This document shows positions 6,647 through 14,392 of a DNA stretch of 33,224 nt, piece after piece. The position numbers were made by a program, and so were the translations under genes. The notes under the pieces were generated by a model. The model did no database searches, was not told the origin of the DNA, and saw nothing but the letters and a program-made list of their open reading frames with translations. Each line of letters begins with the position of its first letter. Positions within the stretch are counted from its first letter, which is position 1. The stretch spans positions 1 to 33,224 of the forward strand of contig DBOG01000048.1 of assembly GCA_002299915.1 (NCBI GenBank). Direction: 5' to 3'. This DNA comes from Proteobacteria bacterium UBA652. GTDB taxonomy: Bacteria; Pseudomonadota; Gammaproteobacteria; Nitrosococcales; Methylophagaceae.

Positions 6647-8251
6647 ATGAATCAATCTTCTACCCCCCTTTCCTCCCCGCATTTAGTGCGGATCATTGCA
6701 ATATGCTTTATGTTTATCTGCTCAGCGGTATCTGCCGATACCTATACCGTTCTCAACGCCGATGATAGTGGCGATGACAGCCTGCGGGATGCGGTGAGCA
6801 AGGCTAATAACAACCCTGGCGCAGATACCATTGAATTTGATGGTTCTCTTGATAATCAAACGATAACCCTTGTAAGCCAGATAGATATTACAGATACCAC
6901 CGCAAACGGAGGGCTTACGATTGACGCCGCCACGCTGAATAATGGCATCACCCTGAGCGGTGATAATGCCTCGCGCATTTTAGGGGTTACGGAGGTTCAA
7001 ACCCTTACCCTTAGACATCTCTCCATAACGGCAGGAAGTACTGGAACTGGTTCTTCGTCCAACTCAGATTGCTTCCTTGGAGATTCACGAGGCGGCGCAG
7101 TGTGCGCGCTAGGTGACTTAATATTATTCAGCACTACTATCTCAAATAGCACAGCCAAGGCTTTTGGTGGTGGGTTTTATACCAAGGGTAATGCCACACT
7201 GAATAACACCACAATTTCAGGAAATCATACTCAGGGAGTCGCTGGTGATGGTGGCGGCTTTTATGCTGGCGGGGCAGAAATCGTTCTGAACGACAGCATC
7301 GTGTCAGACAATTATACGACTGAATTCTCTGGTGATGGTGGCGGTTTTTTTGCTGGCGTAGATAATGCCATAAATACGGGTAAAACTTGGTTAAACAATA
7401 GTATTGTATCAGGGAACTACACGCTGGGAGACGGCGGCAGCGGTGGTGGATTTCATGCGCGAGGAGAAACGGTTATAAATAACAGCACGATTTCTGGGAA
7501 TTACACTGAAGGCACCTTTGTTGAAGGCGGGGGATTTTATATTTTTGGCTCTGTTACGCTGAATAATAGCACTGTCTCCGGAAACCGGACGACAGGCTCA
7601 GCAACCGGCTTTAAGGCTCTTGGCAGTGCAGCGCTAAATAACAGTACCATTACCCAAAACCAGCGGGTTGATGGTAGTGGAAATGGTGTCCTTTTTGCCA
7701 CTGGTGGAAGCAGTACGATTACATTGAACAGCACCATTTTAGCGGATAACGGTGACAATAACTTTCACGCCTTTCTTTACCCAACAAGCACCGTCACAAT
7801 ACACAGCAACCATAGCTTGTTTGGAGATAACGCCTCAGAAATTACAAACAACGAGGGAGATAATATTTTCAGCAACCAGCCAGGGCTAGATGTCCTCGCC
7901 GATAATGGTTGCGCTACAATGGCCGGTGCGCCTGGATCCGAAGCCTGCGTACAAACACATGCCCTTCTGGAGACGAGCCCCGCATTGAATAAAGGTGCTA
8001 ATAATGGCTTTACAGGAGACCAACGTATGTCGCCAAGAGTTATCGATAGTCAGGCCGATATCGGTGCGTATGAGCAGCCACACCGCTTGGGAGACTGTAA
8101 TGCGAGCGGTGAAATAGATATATTAGATGTGATTTGCACCATTAATCAAGTATTAACGCCCGATCCTTCCTCTTTTGGCGAATGTGATGGCACCGCGGGC
8201 ATCAATATTCAGGATGTGATCTGCGTTATTAATCAAGTATTAGAAAATTAG
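6647..8251 (+). CDS. Secreted right-handed beta-helix protein with dockerin-like C-terminus
   Basis: The signal peptide covers about residues 1-30 (ending AVSA). Next comes a segment of the CSLREA / choice-of-anchor Q type: TYTVLNADDSGDDSLRDAVSKAN and NNPGADTIEFD. From about 120 to 390 there are repeated coils such as LNNSTISGN, each often followed by a Gly-rich GDGGGFY turn, which is the signature of a parallel beta-helix. The module ends with a SPALNKG...ADIGAYE motif typical of choice-of-anchor Q proteins. The last 53 residues (482-534) form two dockerin-like units (GDCNASGEIDILDVIC and GECDGTAGINIQDVIC). Such proteins are usually extracellular and bind or cleave glycans, but no catalytic residues are evident. 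The stop overlaps the tsaD stop on the opposite strand. Confidence 0.92.
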   Translation: MNQSSTPLSSPHLVRIIAICFMFICSAVSADTYTVLNADDSGDDSLRDAVSKANNNPGADTIEFDGSLDNQTITLVSQIDITDTTANGGLTIDAATLNNGITLSGDNASRILGVTEVQTLTLRHLSITAGSTGTGSSSNSDCFLGDSRGGAVCALGDLILFSTTISNSTAKAFGGGFYTKGNATLNNTTISGNHTQGVAGDGGGFYAGGAEIVLNDSIVSDNYTTEFSGDGGGFFAGVDNAINTGKTWLNNSIVSGNYTLGDGGSGGGFHARGETVINNSTISGNYTEGTFVEGGGFYIFGSVTLNNSTVSGNRTTGSATGFKALGSAALNNSTITQNQRVDGSGNGVLFATGGSSTITLNSTILADNGDNNFHAFLYPTSTVTIHSNHSLFGDNASEITNNEGDNIFSNQPGLDVLADNGCATMAGAPGSEACVQTHALLETSPALNKGANNGFTGDQRMSPRVIDSQADIGAYEQPHRLGDCNASGEIDILDVICTINQVLTPDPSSFGECDGTAGINIQDVICVINQVLEN

Positions 8252-8349
8252 GGCGGGGATAAGCTTGCCAAAGACCAACGTGGTTGCGCTGAAAATGAGG
8301 TGTCGCTTTGCACCTCACCCATCTCTGCCAACCGCATGCAGCCCGCAAA
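8155..8349 (+). repeat. Direct repeat, copy B (dockerin end plus tsaD 3' end)
   Basis: This is the partner of 6294-6487. Here the repeat covers the last dockerin unit of the beta-helix gene and the last 33 or so codons of the intact tsaD on the minus strand. Because tsaD is complete only here, copy B is presumed to be the ancestral junction. Confidence 0.92.
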
Positions 8350-9258
8350 CGCAATCATTGCTCCATTATCGCTGCAAAACTCTTGGCGTGGATAAAAGGT
8401 TTCTACGCCATGCAAAGTATCCAGCCTTATTCGTAAAGATTTGTTAGCACTCACACCGCCTGCAACCACCAATCTATTGCGACCCGACTGCTTTAAAGCA
8501 CGCTTGCATTTAAGCGCTAAGGTTTCGACGGCCGCTGTTTCAAAAGCCAACGCGATATCGGCTTTATCTTGCTGCGTTTTATCGGAGTCCATCCAAGCAT
8601 TCATTGCAAAGGTTTTCAAACCGCTGAAGCTAAAATCTAATCCTGGTCGATTGGTCATCGGCTTGGGAAATATAAATCGACCCGCCTCACCTTGCTCTGC
8701 CAAGGCGGCAATCGCAGGGCCGCCAGGGTAGGCTAAGCCGAGTAATTTAGCCGTTTTATCAAATGCTTCACCGACCGCATCATCAATTGATTCTCCTAAA
8801 ATGGCATATTGCCCCACAGATTGCACATCAATCAATAAGGTGTGACCGCCTGACACGAGCAGCGAAAGAAAGGGAAAAACGGGCGGGTTTTCTTCTAATA
8901 ATGGCGACAATAAATGTCCTTCCATGTGATTTACACCTAACGCAGGCACTCCCAGCGCCCACGCAATACTACGGCCAATCGAAGCGCCCACTAATAATGC
9001 GCCCATCAATCCTGGGCCAGCGGTATACGCCACGGCATCAATCTCATGTCGTGCGCATTTTGCTTGTTTTAACACGGATTCAATCAGCGGCAAGGTTTTA
9101 CGAATATGATCCCGAGAGGCCAGCTCAGGCACCACGCCGCCATACTCAGCATGTAGGGCAATCTGACTATATAACTCATGCGCCAACAGGCCTTGCTCGC
9201 TGTCATACAGCGCAATACCTGTTTCATCACAAGAAGATTCTATGCCCAATACTTTCAT
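8248..9258 (-). CDS. tsaD: tRNA N6-adenosine threonylcarbamoyltransferase TsaD
   Basis: TsaD transfers threonylcarbamoyl to A37 of ANN-decoding tRNAs, working with TsaB, TsaC and TsaE in the cytoplasm. The 336-residue protein has the family length and motifs: MKVLGIESSCDETG at the N-terminus (ASKHA phosphate loop), GGVVPELASRDHI (40-52), GPGLMGALLVG, the metal-binding HMEGH (His111 and His115), LSLLVSGGHT, and VAGGVSANKSLR. It is divergent from rpsU, the usual gammaproteobacterial arrangement. Its 3' end overlaps the convergent beta-helix gene by four bases, and a degraded copy of that 3' end lies at 6387-6487. Confidence 0.98.
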   Translation of the reverse strand: MKVLGIESSCDETGIALYDSEQGLLAHELYSQIALHAEYGGVVPELASRDHIRKTLPLIESVLKQAKCARHEIDAVAYTAGPGLMGALLVGASIGRSIAWALGVPALGVNHMEGHLLSPLLEENPPVFPFLSLLVSGGHTLLIDVQSVGQYAILGESIDDAVGEAFDKTAKLLGLAYPGGPAIAALAEQGEAGRFIFPKPMTNRPGLDFSFSGLKTFAMNAWMDSDKTQQDKADIALAFETAAVETLALKCKRALKQSGRNRLVVAGGVSANKSLRIRLDTLHGVETFYPRQEFCSDNGAMIAFAGCMRLAEMGEVQSDTSFSAQPRWSLASLSPP

Positions 9259-9340
9259 TGATCGATTTTGCCATGCCGCCGTTAAAATGCATATTATGCC
9301 TTTTCTTTCTACCCACAGTCGATCTTAATTCGGTTCTCGC

Positions 9341-9368
9341 TTGATCTATGCTGGGTTTTTCGTATAAT
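9341..9368 (+). promoter_or_regulatory. Sigma70-type promoter of the rpsU operon
   Basis: TTGATC (9341-9346) and a perfect TATAAT (9363-9368) are separated by 16 bases in the tsaD-rpsU intergenic region, about 37 bases before the rpsU ATG. This fits a strong housekeeping promoter for rpsU-yqeY-dnaG. No LexA box was seen. Confidence 0.8.
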
Positions 9369-9405
9369 GGCTGGTTCTCAATCACTAAATGACCTAGGAA
9401 ATTAA

Positions 9406-9621
9406 ATGCCTTCAGTCCGCATTAAAGAAAACGAACCATTTGACATCGCCCTTCGCCGCTTCAAACGCGCGGTCGAAAAAGCAGGCACAGTAACAGAATC
9501 CCGTGCTCGTGAAGCATATGAAAAGCCGACAACAGTACGTAAACGTGCAGCGGCAGCGGCAGTAAAACGCCACCAAAAACAATTGTCTCGTGATAGCGCG
9601 CGTCGCATTCGCTTGTATTAA
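9406..9621 (+). CDS. rpsU: 30S ribosomal protein bS21
   Basis: The 71-residue basic protein is full length. It begins MPSVRIKENEPFDIALRRFKRAVEKAG and ends RDSARRIRLY, as bS21 does in gammaproteobacteria. bS21 sits near the anti-Shine-Dalgarno region of 16S rRNA and assists initiation. It is the first gene of the macromolecular-synthesis operon; GGA in CTAGGAAATTAA lies about seven bases before the ATG. yqeY follows after 11 bases. Confidence 0.98.
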   Translation: MPSVRIKENEPFDIALRRFKRAVEKAGTVTESRAREAYEKPTTVRKRAAAAAVKRHQKQLSRDSARRIRLY

Positions 9622-9632
9622 GAGACAAATAA

Positions 9633-10094
9633 ATGTCGCAAGCAGCTAGCCCACTTAAAACAGAGATCCTCGATCACATCAAAGCCGCCATGCGCGCTAA
9701 AGAGAAAGATCGCTTAAATACCTTACGCTTAGTTTCTGCTGCTATTAAACAGCAAGAAGTCGATAATCGTGAGGATTTAGATGATGCTGCTGTGTTGGCA
9801 ACGCTGACCAAGATGTGTAAACAACGTCGCGATTCGATTGAGCAGTTTGAAGCCGCAGGTCGTGATGATCTGTCTGCTATTGAAATTGCTGAGCTGGCCA
9901 TTATTGCAGAGTTTATGCCTGAAGCAATGAGCGATAACGACATTGATGCCGCGATTAAAGCGGCGATTGCTGAATCCGGTGCCAGCAGTATGCGTGATAT
10001 GGGCAGTGTGATGAACATCCTTCGTCCGCAACTGCAAGGGCGCGCAGATATGGGCGCGGTAAGCGGTCGTATTAAGGCGGCATTAAACGCTTAA
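9633..10094 (+). CDS. yqeY: GatB/YqeY domain-containing protein
   Basis: The 153-residue helical protein matches the YqeY family: LKTEILDHIKAAMRAKEKDRLNTLRLVSAAIKQ at the N-terminus, then an RRDSIEQFEAAGRDDL segment, the EIAELAIIAEFMPEAMS motif and the GSVMNILRPQLQGRADMGAVSGRIKAAL C-terminus. The domain is homologous to the tRNA-binding tail of GatB, but the free-standing protein has no settled function. Insertion between rpsU and dnaG is common in gammaproteobacteria such as Pseudomonas. Confidence 0.95.
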   Translation: MSQAASPLKTEILDHIKAAMRAKEKDRLNTLRLVSAAIKQQEVDNREDLDDAAVLATLTKMCKQRRDSIEQFEAAGRDDLSAIEIAELAIIAEFMPEAMSDNDIDAAIKAAIAESGASSMRDMGSVMNILRPQLQGRADMGAVSGRIKAALNA

Positions 10095-10130
10095 GTATTA
10101 GCTCGCTTTTACCGCTATAATATTTACCTT

Positions 10131-11879
10131 ATGGCTGGCCAAATCCCCTCCCAATTTATTGATGAACTATTATCGCGGATCGATGTGGTCGATATTGTCG
10201 ATGCGCGCGTTCCGCTAAAAAAATCAGGCAAAAACCTCTCCGCCTGTTGCCCCTTCCATAACGAAAAAACACCGTCTTTCACGGTGAGCCGTGAAAAACA
10301 GTTTTACCACTGCTTTGGCTGTGGCGCACATGGCTCCGCTATTAGCTTTTTGATGGAATATGATCAGCTCAGCTTTCCTGAAAGCATCCATGAACTGGCT
10401 GATTCTGTCGGCATGAAGGTGCCCACCACCCATTCCGCTGCACCCGTACAAAACCAACAAAGCCTCTATGATTTGCTCGGCAAAGTAAGTCAATATTATG
10501 TGCATCAGCTGCAAAATCATGCTCAAAAAGGCGACTTCAACCAATATATTCAACAACGTGGCCTGTCAACTGAAATCGTCGAGCGTTTTCAAATCGGCAT
10601 GGCGCCAGATGGTTGGGATAATGTATTACGGACGTTTGGTGGTGATCCCGCATCACAAGCACAGCTCGACAAAACCGGAATGCTCAGCCATAACGACAGC
10701 GGCAAAACCTACGATCGCTTCCGCAACCGCCTGATGTTTCCGATTCATGATCGGCGTGGGCGTATTGTCGGCTTTGGTGGCCGCGTTTTGGATGACAGCT
10801 TAGAGGGTGGCGGACCGAAATATCTCAACTCTCCCGAAACGCCTATTTTTCATAAAAGCAATGAACTTTATGGGCTCTATCATGCGCGGCAGCAAAATCG
10901 GAAGCTCACCCAAATTATCATTGTTGAAGGCTATATGGATGTAGTCGCCCTCGCTGAACAAGGTATCAATCATGCGGTTGCCACCCTCGGCACAGCCACC
11001 ACGCCTGATCATCTACGCCAGCTGATCCGCACCGCGCCCGACATTGTTTTTTGTTTTGATGGCGATCGCGCGGGTCGAGAAGCCGCTTGGCGCGCTGCAG
11101 AAAATGCCTTGCCCCTGCTCGGCGGCAATTATCAGCTCCGATTTTTATTCCTGCCCGATGGCGAAGATCCCGATAGCATGGTGCGCCAAGAAGGTGCTGA
11201 TGCCTTTCTTGCCCGCGTGGATACCGCTTTGCCATTTTCAGATTTTTTCTTCAATACCCTTGAAAGCCGCGTTGATTGCAACAGCTTAGATGGCCGCGCC
11301 CGGCTGATAGAAATTACCAAACCTTATCTGCAACATGTTCCTGCGAGCAGCTACCGCGACATGCTGGAACAACGCCTTGCCGACACCGCAAAAACCAATC
11401 TTACCCAGCTCAAAAGCCGTTTAACACCGCCACTCGCCGCACAAACCAGAGCACCTTCGCCAATGGGGCAGAAAAAAAATCAAACCCTTTCCCCGCTGCG
11501 CATTGCTATCACCATATTATTGCAACACCCCGATCTTGCTAGCCAACTTGAACAAGCAGGAGAACCACTGCTTATCGCCACCTTAGAGCGGCCAGGCATT
11601 GCTGTTTTGATTGCGCTACTTGAATCCTTGGCGACCTCACCCCAGCTCAATACTGCAGCGCTAGTAGAACGATGGCGGGATACACCAAGCGAACAGCATA
11701 TTCACCACCTTGCTTATGCCTCGCTTTCTTTTGCCGGCGAAGAACTGCTAGGAGAGCTTATTGGTTGCTTAAATCAGCTCCAGCAACAAGCCAAACAACA
11801 GCGCCATGGCCTGCTCTCGGATAAACCCTTCAACACATTAACCGACGCCGAAAAACAAGAGCTAAAAGACTTCAAATAA
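10131..11879 (+). CDS. dnaG: DNA primase DnaG
   Basis: DnaG makes RNA primers for DNA replication together with the DnaB helicase. The 582-residue protein shows the N-terminal zinc site (Cys40, His43, Cys61, Cys64 in CPFHNEKTPSF and CFGCGAHG), the primase core (around YDRFRNRLMFPIHD and GFGGRVLDD), and the Toprim motifs IIVEGYMDVVAL and FCFDGDRAGREAAWRA with their acidic metal ligands. The divergent C-terminal helicase-interaction domain is present. A TATAAT (10116-10121) lies ten bases before the ATG and no Shine-Dalgarno sequence is visible, so an internal promoter giving a near-leaderless mRNA is possible. Confidence 0.98.
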   Translation: MAGQIPSQFIDELLSRIDVVDIVDARVPLKKSGKNLSACCPFHNEKTPSFTVSREKQFYHCFGCGAHGSAISFLMEYDQLSFPESIHELADSVGMKVPTTHSAAPVQNQQSLYDLLGKVSQYYVHQLQNHAQKGDFNQYIQQRGLSTEIVERFQIGMAPDGWDNVLRTFGGDPASQAQLDKTGMLSHNDSGKTYDRFRNRLMFPIHDRRGRIVGFGGRVLDDSLEGGGPKYLNSPETPIFHKSNELYGLYHARQQNRKLTQIIIVEGYMDVVALAEQGINHAVATLGTATTPDHLRQLIRTAPDIVFCFDGDRAGREAAWRAAENALPLLGGNYQLRFLFLPDGEDPDSMVRQEGADAFLARVDTALPFSDFFFNTLESRVDCNSLDGRARLIEITKPYLQHVPASSYRDMLEQRLADTAKTNLTQLKSRLTPPLAAQTRAPSPMGQKKNQTLSPLRIAITILLQHPDLASQLEQAGEPLLIATLERPGIAVLIALLESLATSPQLNTAALVERWRDTPSEQHIHHLAYASLSFAGEELLGELIGCLNQLQQQAKQQRHGLLSDKPFNTLTDAEKQELKDFK

Positions 11880-11911
11880 GCCCTCTCAGCAAGCTTATAA
11901 AAAACAAAAAC

Positions 11912-11941
11912 TTGAGTAAACTAAGCTTAAATTGTTATAAT
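11912..11941 (+). promoter_or_regulatory. Sigma70-type promoter of rpoD
   Basis: TTGAGT (11912-11917) and TATAAT (11936-11941) are 18 bases apart, about 50 bases before the rpoD ATG. This would let rpoD and the downstream tRNA be expressed independently of the rpsU promoter. Confidence 0.7.
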
Positions 11942-11990
11942 ATAGGGTCAACTGCAGAAAAACCCTGCATTACAACACTAAAGGCATCGC

Positions 11991-13805
11991 ATGAAAGATC
12001 AACAAGTCCTCATCAAAGAACTTATTACCCTCGGTAAAGAGCGTGGCTACTTATTCTACGGCGAAATCAATGATAGCTTGCCTGCTGATGTAATTGATGC
12101 AGATCAGATCGAAGATTTGATCTCCATGTTCAATGATTTAGGCATTCTCGTGCATGAAGATGGTGTTGATCCTGAAGTGATTGAAAGCATGGCCAATGCT
12201 GCCAGTTCCACCGATGATGTGTCTGCGGAAGAAGCCGCCGCTGTACTTGCCAGCTCTGATGGTGAATTTGGTCGCACCACCGATCCTGTGCGCATGTATA
12301 TGCGTGAAATGGGTTCGGTTGAGCTCCTCACCCGTGAGGGTGAAATCGTTATCGCCAAACGGATTGAAGAAGGATTGCGCCAAAGTCTACTCGCTCTTTC
12401 AACCTTCCCGCCTTGTCTGATTGAATTTTTAGGGCGCTATGAGGCCGTTGAAGCAGGGGATCTGCGTTTAAATGAACTTATTCGTGGTTTTATTGAGCCT
12501 GAAGAAGTTATCTTAGCCAAAGCCGCGGAAGCGGAAGCTGCAAAAATTGCAATCGCCAATGGCGAAGTTGATGAAAACGCTGAAGAAGAGGCCCCTTCAG
12601 GCGTTGACCCAGAAGAAGCGCATAAACGCTTCACTGGCTTACGTGCCGCCTTTGCTGCTGTCCAAAAAGCAAGCGATAATGCCAGCCGCGTAAGCGCTCA
12701 AGAAGAAGCAACCGAACGTTTTATGGAGTTTAAGCTAACCCCTAAAACACTGGTTGCACTGAATGACTTAATGTATTCTGCTATCGCGGTTGTACGTAAG
12801 CAAGAACGCACCATTCTCGACATTGTTGTGACCAATGCAGGCATGGAACGCCGTAATTTTATCGCCTCATTCCAAGGCAATGAAACAAATCTTGATTGGA
12901 TTGAAAAACATACTCGGGCTAAAAAGCACTATTCTTCGCAGATCCGAAAGCATCACGATGAGATTATTTCTGCACAAACAAAAATTATTGCGCTTGAAAC
13001 AGACAATAAATTACCGATTGCTCAAATTAAAGAAATCAACCGTAAAATGTCAATTTCTGAAGGCAAGGCACGTAAAGCAAAAAGAGAAATGGTTGAAGCC
13101 AATCTTCGCCTTGTTATCTCGATTGCTAAAAAATACACCAATCGCGGACTACAATTTCTCGATCTGATTCAAGAAGGCAATATTGGTCTGATGAAAGCGG
13201 TTGATAAATTTGAATACCAACGGGGTTACAAATTCTCCACTTACGCAACTTGGTGGATCAGACAAGCGATCACCCGCTCTATCGCCGACCAGGCGCGGAC
13301 AATTCGTATTCCTGTTCACATGATTGAAACCATCAACAAACTCAATCGTGTCTCCCGCCAAATGCTCCAAGAAATGGGTCGCGAGCCCACGCCTGAAGAA
13401 ATTGCAGAACGCGTAGAAATGCCTGAAGACAAAGTGCGTAAAGTGCTTAAAATATCCAAAGAACCGATTTCAATGGAAACCCCTATCGGTGATGATGAAG
13501 ACTCTCATCTGGGTGATTTTGTTGAAGATGCCAACGCGCTCTCACCTTCTGAACTAGCCGTTATTGAAGGCCTAAAAGAATCAACGCAAGGTGTATTGGA
13601 TAGCCTCACAGAGCGAGAAGCCAAAGTATTACGAATGCGATTTGGGATCGATATGAATACCGACCATACCTTAGAAGAGGTCGGCAAACAGTTTGATGTG
13701 ACTCGTGAACGTATTCGTCAAATCGAAGCCAAAGCCCTACGCAAGCTCAAACACCCAACCCGTTCTGAGCAGCTACGTAGCTTCCTAGAATCAGAAGGCT
13801 CATAG
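11991..13805 (+). CDS. rpoD: RNA polymerase primary sigma factor (sigma-70)
   Basis: This is the housekeeping sigma factor that directs RNA polymerase to -35/-10 promoters. The 604-residue protein has all regions in order: 1.1 (VLIKELITLGKERGYLFYGE, residues 6-25), 1.2 (DPVRMYMREMGSVELLTREGE), the non-conserved acidic insert (about 160-215), 2.1-2.4 (FLDLIQEGNIGLMKAVDKFEY and KFSTYATWWIRQAITRSIAD), 3 (RVSRQMLQEMGREPTPEEIA) and 4.1-4.2 (LTEREAKVLRMRFGID, TLEEVGKQFDVTRERIRQIE). It closes the macromolecular-synthesis operon and is followed after ten bases by a tRNA gene. Confidence 0.99.
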   Translation: MKDQQVLIKELITLGKERGYLFYGEINDSLPADVIDADQIEDLISMFNDLGILVHEDGVDPEVIESMANAASSTDDVSAEEAAAVLASSDGEFGRTTDPVRMYMREMGSVELLTREGEIVIAKRIEEGLRQSLLALSTFPPCLIEFLGRYEAVEAGDLRLNELIRGFIEPEEVILAKAAEAEAAKIAIANGEVDENAEEEAPSGVDPEEAHKRFTGLRAAFAAVQKASDNASRVSAQEEATERFMEFKLTPKTLVALNDLMYSAIAVVRKQERTILDIVVTNAGMERRNFIASFQGNETNLDWIEKHTRAKKHYSSQIRKHHDEIISAQTKIIALETDNKLPIAQIKEINRKMSISEGKARKAKREMVEANLRLVISIAKKYTNRGLQFLDLIQEGNIGLMKAVDKFEYQRGYKFSTYATWWIRQAITRSIADQARTIRIPVHMIETINKLNRVSRQMLQEMGREPTPEEIAERVEMPEDKVRKVLKISKEPISMETPIGDDEDSHLGDFVEDANALSPSELAVIEGLKESTQGVLDSLTEREAKVLRMRFGIDMNTDHTLEEVGKQFDVTRERIRQIEAKALRKLKHPTRSEQLRSFLESEGS

Positions 13806-13815
13806 CACCGCTTAC

Positions 13816-13892
13816 GGGCCTATAGCTCAGTTGGTTAGAGCAGGGGACTCATAATCCCTTTGTCCAAGGTTCAAGTCCTTGTAGGCCCACCA
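13816..13892 (+). tRNA. tRNA with CAT anticodon, probably tRNA-Ile2
   Basis: The 77-base gene folds into a full cloverleaf: acceptor stem GGGCCTA/TAGGCCC, D-arm GCTC-AGTTGGTTAGA-GC, anticodon stem GGGGA/TCCCT with loop CTCATAA, T-arm CAAGG-TTCAAGT-CCTTG, discriminator A and encoded CCA. CAT could mean Met or lysidine-modified Ile (AUA). The G27-T43 and A31-T39 pairs flanking the anticodon stem, together with the T-loop TTCAAGT, match E. coli tRNA-Ile2 rather than elongator tRNA-Met. The position just after rpoD is also as remembered for Pseudomonas. TilS would be needed to modify it. Confidence 0.93.
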
Positions 13893-13897
13893 TATAT

Positions 13898-13934
13898 AAA
13901 AAGCCCTTAACGTTTTTGACGTTAAGGGCTTTTT
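13898..13934. terminator. Strong bidirectional intrinsic terminator
   Basis: A perfect 16-bp stem (13898-13913 with 13919-13934; core GCCCTTAACGT/ACGTTAAGGGC) encloses the loop TTTTG and ends in a T-run on the plus strand and, by its A-run, on the minus strand. It ends the rpoD-tRNA transcript and can also terminate the convergent DUF805 gene. Confidence 0.92.
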
Positions 13935-13960
13935 ATTGATATAAAGTCAGCGGTAGCAGG

Positions 13961-14299
13961 TTAGCTACTAGGTGGCGCACCAAAACGATTATCACCAGGC
14001 GTTCCTGAAATAACAGCAAAATAGAGGTTTACAAATGGCACGAGTAACCACCAGCCTTTTTTATCAACATCATGCATACGACGCACTCCGGCAGCGATCT
14101 GCGGTACAAGCACAGCTAACGAGAGCACCCCTGCAAGAATGCCAAACAAGGTAAAACCTGTGACCACAGTCAGCACAAGCAGCGCGATATAAACCAGCAC
14201 ATAGGCAAGAATAAACCACCAATATTCAGAACGGGTCGCGCGGCCTGAAAAGTCTATATATTTTGATAAACATGTTTTAACGGAATCTGTAAAAGTCAT
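13961..14299 (-). CDS. DUF805 (YhaH-type) membrane protein
   Basis: The 112-residue product has the DUF805 layout: an N-terminal amphipathic segment (CLSKYIDFSGRATRSEYWWF), three hydrophobic helices (about residues 26-46, 47-68 and 82-96), the signature AAGVRRMHDVDKKGWWLL and a C-terminal PGDNRFG. These are small inner-membrane proteins of unknown role. AAGGAGT lies properly spaced before the ATG. The upstream DNA holds the palindrome TGCCATTATGGCA (14327-14339), which could be an operator or chance. It converges on the tRNA and shares its terminator. Confidence 0.95.
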   Translation of the reverse strand: MTFTDSVKTCLSKYIDFSGRATRSEYWWFILAYVLVYIALLVLTVVTGFTLFGILAGVLSLAVLVPQIAAGVRRMHDVDKKGWWLLVPFVNLYFAVISGTPGDNRFGAPPSS

Positions 14300-14392
14300 T
14301 ATTACTCCTTAATGTAATTTGTATGTTGCCATTATGGCAGCCCCCATAATTTACCACAGCTACTTTATTTTTGTTGCAGAAAAAATCAAACG

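Noticed and set aside
8763..9344. Long ORF opposite tsaD and its upstream region
   Set aside because: It lies antisense to a clearly conserved gene and carries no recognisable domain.
14327..14339. Palindrome TGCCATTATGGCA upstream of DUF805
   Set aside because: The arms are only six bases and there is no second copy or known regulator; it is mentioned only in the gene entry.
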